A DNA stretch of 64,000 bases from the NCBI GenBank assembly GCA_963682055.1, contig OY821751.1, forward strand, positions 1 to 64,000. The letters are read 5' to 3'. The stretch comes from Primula veris. Lineage: Eukaryota > Streptophyta > Magnoliopsida > Ericales > Primulaceae. How positions within the stretch are numbered: the stretch's first letter is position 1; every line of letters begins with the position of its first letter. Under the pieces are notes generated by a model. That model was not told where the DNA came from, searched no databases, and saw only the letters and a program-made list of their open reading frames with translations. Below are positions 55,951-64,000 of this stretch, piece after piece. The translations under genes and the position numbers were made by a program.

Positions 55951-58900
55951 AACGAAAAGCTGTAAAAACCTTGCACTATAGGCCATAAATCCAAAAAAGA
56001 AAATGGCAATTTAAAATCTCAATAAAAGTGTGTGTTGTAGGCCACAAAATCATGAAAAAAAGCCATAAAGGAAAAACGTTAAAAACCATGTACTATAAAC
56101 AATAAATCCAAGTAATAAATTGACAATAAAAAATGTCAATTAAAGCGTGTGCTATAGGCCACAAAATTATGTAAAAATTGGTAAAAACGAAAAACAGTAA
56201 AAACCGAGTACTATAGGTCATATATGCAAGAAATAAAAGGACAATTTGAGATCTCAATAAAAGCATTTGCTATAGGCCACATAATCAAGTAAAAAAGGGC
56301 TGAAACGAAAAACGATAAAAACCGTGTACTATAAACTATAATTCAAGAAATAAAATGTCGATGTAAAATCTCCATAAAAGTGTGTGTTATATAGTCCACA
56401 AAATCATGCAAAAAAATACATAAATGAAAAACGGTAAAAGTCATGTACTATAAGCCATAAATCCAAGAAATAAAATGACAATGTAAAATATCAATAAAAG
56501 CGTGTGCGGCCACAAAATCATGCAAAAAATGGCATAAACAAAAATTGCCAAAAACGATGTACTATAGGCCATATATCCAAAAAAAACACAATATAAAATC
56601 TCAATAAAAGCGTCTGCTATATGCCACAAAATTATGCAAAAAAAAGGGATGAAACGAAAAAGGTAAAAACCTTACACTATAGGCCATAAATCCAAGATAA
56701 AAAAGGACAATTTAAAATCTCAATAAAAGCGTGTGCTATAGGCCACAAAATCGTAAAAAAAAAAAAGGCAGAAAGGAAAAATGGTAAAACCCGTACACTA
56801 TAGGCCATAAATCCAAGAAAGAAAAAGATAATTTAAAATCTCAATAAAATTGTGTGCTATAGGCCACAAAATCAAGCAAAAATAGCAGAATAAAAAAAAT
56901 GACAAAAAACGTGAACTATAGGCCATAAATCCAAGATATAAAAGGACAATTTAAAATCTCAATAAAAGCGTGGCCACAAAATCATGAAAAAAAAGGCAGA
57001 AATGAAAAACGGTAAAAACCATGTACTATAATCCATAACTCCAAGATATAAATAACAATGTCCAATATCAAGAAAAACATGTGCTATAAGGCCACAAAAT
57101 CATGCAAAAAATGACAGAAACAAAAAATGCCAAAAACGGTGTACTATAAGCCATAAATCCAAGTAATAAAACGACAATAATAAATCTTCATAAAAGCGTG
57201 TGTTATAGGTCACAAAATCATGCAAAAAGGGTAGAAACGAAAAACAGTAAAAACCGTGTATTATACGTCATAAATCCATGATAGAAAGGGACAATTTAAA
57301 ATGTCAATAAAAGCGTGTGTTTTAGGCCACAAAATCATGCAAAAAAAGGCAAAAACAAAAAACAGTAAAAACCATGTACGATAAGCCATAAATCCAAGAA
57401 ATAAATTACAATGTCAAATATCATGAAAAGCGTGTGCTATATGCAATAAATCATGCACTAAATGGCATAAACGAAAAATGACAAAAAGCGTATACTATAT
57501 GCCATTTATTCAAAAATGAAAAACACGGTATAAAATCTAAATAAAAGCGTGAGCTATAGGCCACAAAATCATGCAAAAAAGGGAGGAAACGAAAAACGGT
57601 AAAAACCTTGCACTATAGGCCATAAATCCAAGAAAGAAAAGGATAATTTAAAATCTCAATAAAAGTGTGTGTTGTAAGCCGCAAAATCATGTAAAAAGGT
57701 AGAAAGGAAAAACGTTAAAAACCATGTACTATAAATCATAAATCCAAGTAATAAATTGACAATAAAAAATGTCAATTAGAGCGTGTGCTAGGCCACAAAA
57801 TTATGCAAAAATTGGTAAAAACCGAGTACTATAGGCCATAAATCCAAGAAATATAAGGACAATTTGAAATCTCAATAAAAACATTTGCCCACAAAATCAA
57901 GTAAAAAAGGGCTGAAACGAAAAACGGTAAAAACCGGGTTCTATAAGCCATAAATCCAAGAAATAAAATGACAATTTAAAATATCAATAAGTGTGATATA
58001 GGCCACAAAATCATGGAAAAAATGGTATAAACTAAAAATGCCAAAAACGGTGTACTATAATCCATAAATCCAAGTAATAAAATGACAAAAATAAATCTTC
58101 ATAAAAGTGTGTGCTATAGGTCACAAAATCATGCAATAAAAAGTAGAAACGAAAAACAGTAAAAAGCGTGTAATGCGGCATAAATCCACGAAAAAAAAAT
58201 GACAAATTAAAATCTCAATAAAAGTGTGTGCATAGGCCACAAAATCATGCAAAAAAGTGCATAAACGACAAATACCAAAAAGCATGTACTATAGGCCATA
58301 TATCCAAAAAAGAAAAACACAATATAAAATTTTAATAAAAGTGTGTGCTAGGCCACAAAATCATGCAAAAAATGGAGGAAACGAAAAACGGTAAAAATCT
58401 AGCATTATATGCCATAAATTCAAAAAGAAAGACAATTTAAAATCTCAATAAAAGTGTAGGCCATAAAATAATGCAAAAAAAGAGCATAAACGAAAAACAG
58501 TAAAAACCGTGTACGATAAGCCATAAATCTAAGAAATAAATGACAATGTTAAATATCAAGCAAAGCGTGTTCTATAGGCAACAAAACCATGCACTAAATG
58601 GCATAAACGAAAAAGGACAAAAAGTGTGTACTATATGTCATATATCCAAAAAAGATAAACACAATATAAATCTCTATAATAGCGTGTGCTATAGGCCACA
58701 AAATCATGCAAAAAAGGGAGAAAACAAAAAACAGTAAAAACCTTGCACTATAGGCCATAAATTCAAGAAAGAAAATGGCAATTTAAAGTCTCAATAAAAG
58801 CGTGTGACGTAGGCCACAAAATCATGAAAAAAGGCAGAAAGGAAAAACGTTAAAACCCATGTATTATAAACCATAAATCCAAGTAATAAATTGACAATAA

Positions 58901-61900
58901 AAAATATCAATTAAAGCGTGTGCTAGGCCACAAAATTATGCAAAAATTGGTAAAAACGAAAAACAGTAAAAACAGAGTATTGTAGGCCATAAATCCAAGA
59001 AATAGAAGGTCAATTTGAAATCTCAATAAAAACATTTACTATAGACCACAAAATCAAGTAAAAAGGGCTGAAACGAAAAACGGTAAAAACCGTGTCATAT
59101 AAGCCATAAATCCAAGAAATAAAATGACAATGTAAAATATCAATAAAAGCGTGTGCTGTTGGCCAGAAAATCATGCAAAAAATGGTAGAAACGAAAAATG
59201 TCAAAAACGTTGTACTATAATCCATAAATCAAAGTAATAAAATGACAATAATAAATCTTCATAAAAGTGTGTGCTATAGGTCACAAAATCCTGCAAAAAA
59301 GGTAGAAATGAAAAACAATAAAAACCGTGTACTACGCCATAAATCCACGTAAGAAAATGACAAATTAAAATCTCAATAAAAGCGTGTGCTATATAGGCCA
59401 TAAAATTATGCAAAAAGGGCATAAACGAAAAATGCCAAAAAGCGTGTACTATATGCCATATATCCAAAAAAGAAAAACACAATATAGAATCTCAATAAAA
59501 GCGTGTGCTATGCCACAAAATCATGCAAACAAGGGCATAAACGAAAAACAGTAAAAACCGTGTACGATAAGCCATAAATCCAAGAAATAAATGACAATGT
59601 CAAATATCAAGAAAAGTGTGTGCTATAGGCAACAAATTATGCACTAAATGGCATAAACGAAAAATGACAAAAGGCGTGTACTATATGACATATATCCAAA
59701 AAGGAAAAACACAATATAGAATCTCAATAAAAGTGTGTGCTATAGGCCACAAAATCATGCAAAAAAGAAAGGAAACGAAAAACGGTAAAAACTTTGCCCT
59801 ATAGGCCATAAATTTAAAAAAGAAAAACACAATATAAAATCTCAATATAAGCGTGTGCTATAGGCCACTAAATCATGCAAAAAGGGCAAAAACGAAAAAC
59901 AGTATAAGCCGTGTACTATAAGCCATAAATCCAAGAAATTAATGACAATGTCAAATATCAAGAAAAGCGTGAGCTATAGGCAACAAAATCATGCACTAAA
60001 TGGCATTAACGAAAAATGACAAAAGGCGCGTACTATAGGCTATATATCCAAAAAAGAAAAACACAATATAAAATCTTAATAAAAGCATGTGCTATAGGCC
60101 ACAAAATAATGCAAAAAAGGAAGAAAACGAAAAACGGTAAAAACCTTGTACTAGGCCATAAATCCAAGAAAGAAAATGACAATTTAAAATCTCAATAAAA
60201 GCTGTCCTATATAGGCCACAAAATCATGAAAAAAAAGGCAGAAAGACAAACCGGTAAAAACCATGTATTATAAGTCATAAATCCAAGTAATAAATTAACA
60301 ATAAAAAATCTCAATTAAAGTGTGTGCTATAGGTCAAAAAATTATGCGAAAATTAGTAGAAACGAACAACTTTAAAACCGAGTACTATAAGCCATAATCC
60401 TAAAAATAAAATCTCGATGTAAAATCTCGATAAAAGTGTGTTAGACCACAAAATCATGCAAAAAAATACAGTAACAAAAAACGGTAAAAACCGTGTCCTA
60501 TAAGCCATATATCCAAGAAATAAAATGACATTGTAAAATATCAATAAAAGCGTGTGATATATGCCACAAAATCATGAAAAAAACGGTAGAAACGAAAAAT
60601 AGTAAAAACAGTGTACTATACGCCATAAATCCACGAAAGAAAGGGACAATTTAAAATCTCAATAAAAGCGTGTGCTATAGGCCACAAAATCATGCAAAAA
60701 AAGGCATAAACGAAAAACAGTAAAAATCGTGTACGATAAGCTATAAATACAAGAAATAAATGACAATGTCAAATATCAAGAAAAGCATGTAATAGGCAAC
60801 AAAATCATGCACTAAAAGGTAAAACGAAAAATGACAAAAAGCGTGTACTATATGCCATATATTCAAAAAAAAAAACACAATATAAAATTTCAATAAAGGC
60901 ATATGATATAGGCCATAAAATCATGCAAAAAAGAGAGAAAATGAAAACTGCAAAAACCTTGCACTATAGGCCATAAATCCAAAAAAGAAAAACACAATAT
61001 AAAATCTTAATAAAAGTGAGCCACAAAATCATGCAAAAAGAGGAGGAAAAGAAAAACGGTAAAAATCTGCCACTATAGGTCATAAATCCAAGAAAGAAAA
61101 TAACAATTTAAAATCTCAATAAAAGTGTGTGCTATATAGGACACAAAATCTGGAAAAAAAGTCAGAAAGGAGAACCGGTAAAAACCGTGCACTATAGGCC
61201 ATAAATCCAAGAACGAAAAGGACAATTTGAAATCTCAATAAAAGCATTTGCGATAGGCCACAAAATCAAGTAAAAAACGGCTGAAACGAAAAAAGATAAA
61301 AACCGTGTACTATAAGCCATAAATCCAAGAAATAAAATGTCGATGTAAAATCTCATTGAAAGTGTGTTATATGATTCACAAAATTATGCAAAAAAATACC
61401 GTAACAAAAAATGGTAGAAAAACGTGTCCTATAAGCCATAAATCCAAGAAATAAAAGAACAATGTAGAATATCAATAAAAATGTGTGCTAAAGGCCACAA
61501 AATCTTACAAAAAATGGCAGGAACAAAAAATACCAAAAACGATGTACTATAAGCCATAAATCCAAGTAATAAAATGACAATAATGAATCTTCATAAAAGC
61601 GTGTGCTATGGGTCACAAAATCATGCAAAAAAGGGTAGAAACGAAAATTAGTAAAAACTGTGTACTATACGCCATAAATCCATGAAAGAAAAAGACAATT
61701 TAAAATCTCAATAAAAGCGTGTGCTAGCCACAAAATCATAAATGAAAAAAAAAAGCAGAAAGGAAAAACGGTAAAAACCGTGCACTATAGGCCATAAATC
61801 CAAGAAAGGAAAAGACAATTTAAAATCTCAATAAAAACGTGTGCTATAGGCCACAAAATCATGCAAAAAGTGGCAAAAACAAAAAATGCCAAAAATGTGT

Positions 61901-64000
61901 ACATATCCAAGTAATATTTTGACAATAAAAAGTCTCAATAAAAGTGTGCTATAGGCCACAAAATCATGCGAAAAATGGTAGAAACGAAAAACAGTAAAAA
62001 CCGAGTACTATAGGCCATAAATCCAAGAAATAAAAGGACAATTTGAAATCTCAATAAAAGCATTTTCTATAGGCCATAAAATTAAGTAAAAAATGGCTGA
62101 AACGAAAAATGATAAAAACCGTGTACTATAGCCATAAATTCAAGAAATAAAATGTCGATGTATAATCTCGATAAAAGTGTGTGTTATATAAAATCATACA
62201 AAAAAATGCCGAAACAAAAAACGGTAAAAACCGTGTTGTATAAGCCATAAATCAAAGAAATAAAAGGACAATGTAGAATATCAATAAAAGTGTGTGCTAT
62301 ATAGGCCACAAAATCATTCAAAAAATGGCAAAAACGATGTACTATAAGCCATAAATCCAAGTAATAAAATGACAATAACAAATCTTCATAAAAGTGTGTG
62401 CGGTCACAAAAACATGTAAAAAAGGGTAGAAACGAAAAACAGTAAAAACTGTGTACTATACGCCATAAATCCACGAAAGAGACAATTTAAAATCTAAATA
62501 AAAGTGTGTTATATAAGCCACAAAATCATTTAAAAAAAAGGGCATAAACGAAAGACATTATAAACCGTGTACTATAAGCCATAAATCCAAGAAATAAATG
62601 ACAATGTCAAATATCAAGTAAAGTGTGAGCTAAAGGCAACAAAATCATGCACAAAATGGCATAAACGAAAAATGTCAAAAAGCCTGTACTATACGCCATA
62701 TATCCAAAAAAGTAACACACTATAAAATATCACTAAAAGTGTGTGCTTATAATAGGCCACAAGATCATGGAAAAAAGGGAGGAAAACAAAAACTGTAAAA
62801 ACTTTGCACTATAGGCCATAAATCAAATAAAGAAAGGGACAATTTAAAATCTCAACAAAAGCGTGTGCTTATAGGCCATAAAATCATGCAAAAAAAAAGG
62901 AGAAAAAAAAATGGTAAAAACCTTGCACTATAGGCCATAAATTCAAAAAAGAAAAACACAATATAAAATCTCAATATAAGCATTTGCTATAGGCAACAAA
63001 ATCATGCAAAAAAAGGCAAAAACGAAAAACAGTATAAGTCGTGTACTATAAGCCATAAATTCAAGAAATAAATGACAATGTCGAATATCAATAAAAGCGT
63101 GTGCTAAACCATAAAATCATGAAAAAAAATGGCAAAAACGAAAAATGCCAAAAACGGTGTACTATAAGCCATAAATCCAATTAATAAAATGACAATAATA
63201 AATCTTCATAAAAGCGTGTACAGGTCACAAAATCACGTTAAAAAGGGTAGAAACGAAAAACAGTAAAATTTGTATAATATACGCCATAAATCCATGCAAG
63301 AAAGGGACAATTGAAAATCTCAATAAAAGCGTGTGCTATAGGCCACAAAATCATGCAAAAAAGGACATAAACGAAAAATAGTAAAAACCGTGTACTACAA
63401 GCCATAAATCCAAGAAATAAATGACAATGTCAAATATCAAGAAAAGTGTGTGATATAGGCAACAAAATCATGCGGAAAATGGCATAAACGAAAAATGCCA
63501 AAAAGCGTGTACTATAGGCCATATATCCAAAAAAGAAAAACACAATAAAAAATCTCAATAAAAGCATGTGATATAGGCCACAAAATCATGCAAAAGAGGG
63601 AGAAAACAAAAAACGGTAAAAACCTTGCAGTATAGGCCATAAATCCAAAAAAGAAGAACATAATATAAAATCTCAATAGAAGTATGTGTTATAGGCCACA
63701 AAATCATGCAAAAAGGGAGGAAACGAAAAATGGTAAAAAGCTTGCACTATAGGCCATAAATCAAAGAAGGAAAAGAACAATTTAAAATCTTAATAAAAGC
63801 GTGTGCTATATAGACCTCAAAATCATGAAAAAAAAGGCAGAAATGAAAAAAGGTAAAAATCGTGCACTATAGAATATAAATCCAAGAAAGAAAAAGACAA
63901 TTTAAAATCTCAATATAAACGTGTGCTATATAGGCCACAAAATTAAGAAAAAATGGCAGAAACAAAAAATGCTAAAAACGATGTACTATAAACCATAAAT

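Larger units (their letters stand above)
38649..64000 (+). repeat. Satellite array: 118-bp monomer, 59-bp half-units, about 1.07-kb higher-order repeat
   Basis: At least 25 kb (about 210 monomers) of an A-rich satellite that runs off the window. The monomer period is about 118-120 bp (for example CTATA(TA)GGCCAC sites near 52760, 52880 and 53000). Each monomer splits into halves of 59 bp that both begin CTATAGGCCA and end in (G/C)CGTGT(G/A): half 1 continues CAAAATCATGC...AAACGGTAAAAACC, half 2 continues TAAATCCAAG...AAATCTCAATAAAAG. Half 1 often carries the small palindrome ACGGTAAAAACCGT. Diagnostic variants (GTCGATGTAAAATCTCGATA; CATGCGAAAATTGGTAG; CATGCACTAAATGGCATAAA; AATAATAAATCTTCATAAAAG) recur in a preferred order. 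Monomers left of 39330 are the most diverged. Many minus-strand frames of 60-139 codons exist only because the minus strand is poor in stops. They are hydrophobic F/L/Y/I repeats, not genes. Confidence 0.97.

Noticed and set aside
39918..62474. Many minus-strand frames of 60-139 codons in the satellite, hydrophobic and repeated
   Set aside because: They come from a stop-poor A-rich repeat read on the T-rich strand, they recur with the monomer period and break wherever indels occur. No domain, start context or codon bias supports coding.
38649..64000. CRISPR-like direct repeat/spacer array
   Set aside because: No constant repeat with unique spacers; whole monomers are related to each other and the context is clearly plant nuclear.

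Overview
The window looks like nuclear DNA of a flowering plant, most likely a eudicot, from a gene-poor, repeat-rich (heterochromatic or pericentromeric) region. The evidence is high A+T, many AT/GA microsatellites, an Au-type SINE pair, a chromovirus-type Ty3/gypsy LTR retrotransposon primed by initiator Met-tRNA, interstitial telomere-like DNA with the plant TTTAGGG core, and decayed exons of plant-type genes. I see no intact host gene.

Layout. 1-6.5 kb: AT-rich DNA with microsatellites, short duplications and two copies of a dispersed element ('element D') that carries a tRNA-like remnant and a short C-rich telomere-like tract. 6.52-12.93 kb: a 6.4-kb degenerate telomere-like minisatellite (unit about 35 bp), starting exactly where the second element-D copy stops. 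13.7-17.2 kb (minus strand): exons of two unrelated genes in tandem, first two exons of a PEX12 peroxin and then three exons of an MFS5-type (molybdate-anion-transporter-like) membrane protein, with frameshifts and stops. Two inverted Au SINEs sit in the PEX12 intron. 18-21.1 kb: repeated exon-like segments and two short minisatellites. 25.73-33.49 kb (plus strand): a decayed fragment of the fused biotin gene BIO3-BIO1, whose first recognisable intron is split by a complete 5,427-bp LTR retrotransposon (25,879-31,305, minus strand, 5-bp duplication TTTTA). 33.5-38.6 kb: AT-rich DNA with local duplications, an unidentified exon also found inverted at 3.6 kb, and a third element-D copy. 38.65-64.0 kb (continuing past the end): a satellite array.

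The satellite is the most striking structure. Its roughly 118-bp monomer is visibly a dimer of two 59-bp halves, and about nine diverged monomer types recur in a preferred order, giving a higher-order repeat near 1.07 kb. Blocks of more than 1.5 kb are also duplicated about 14 kb apart inside the array. Element-D copies border the left edges of both the telomere-like array and the satellite array, which suggests that one repeat family repeatedly seeded or captured tandem arrays.

The retrotransposon is young (its LTRs differ only by one 11-bp indel) yet defective: it has four frameshifts, and glycine replaces the second catalytic aspartate of reverse transcriptase. It was therefore probably mobilised in trans.

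Gene identities were assigned by reading translations against remembered families, and no database was searched.
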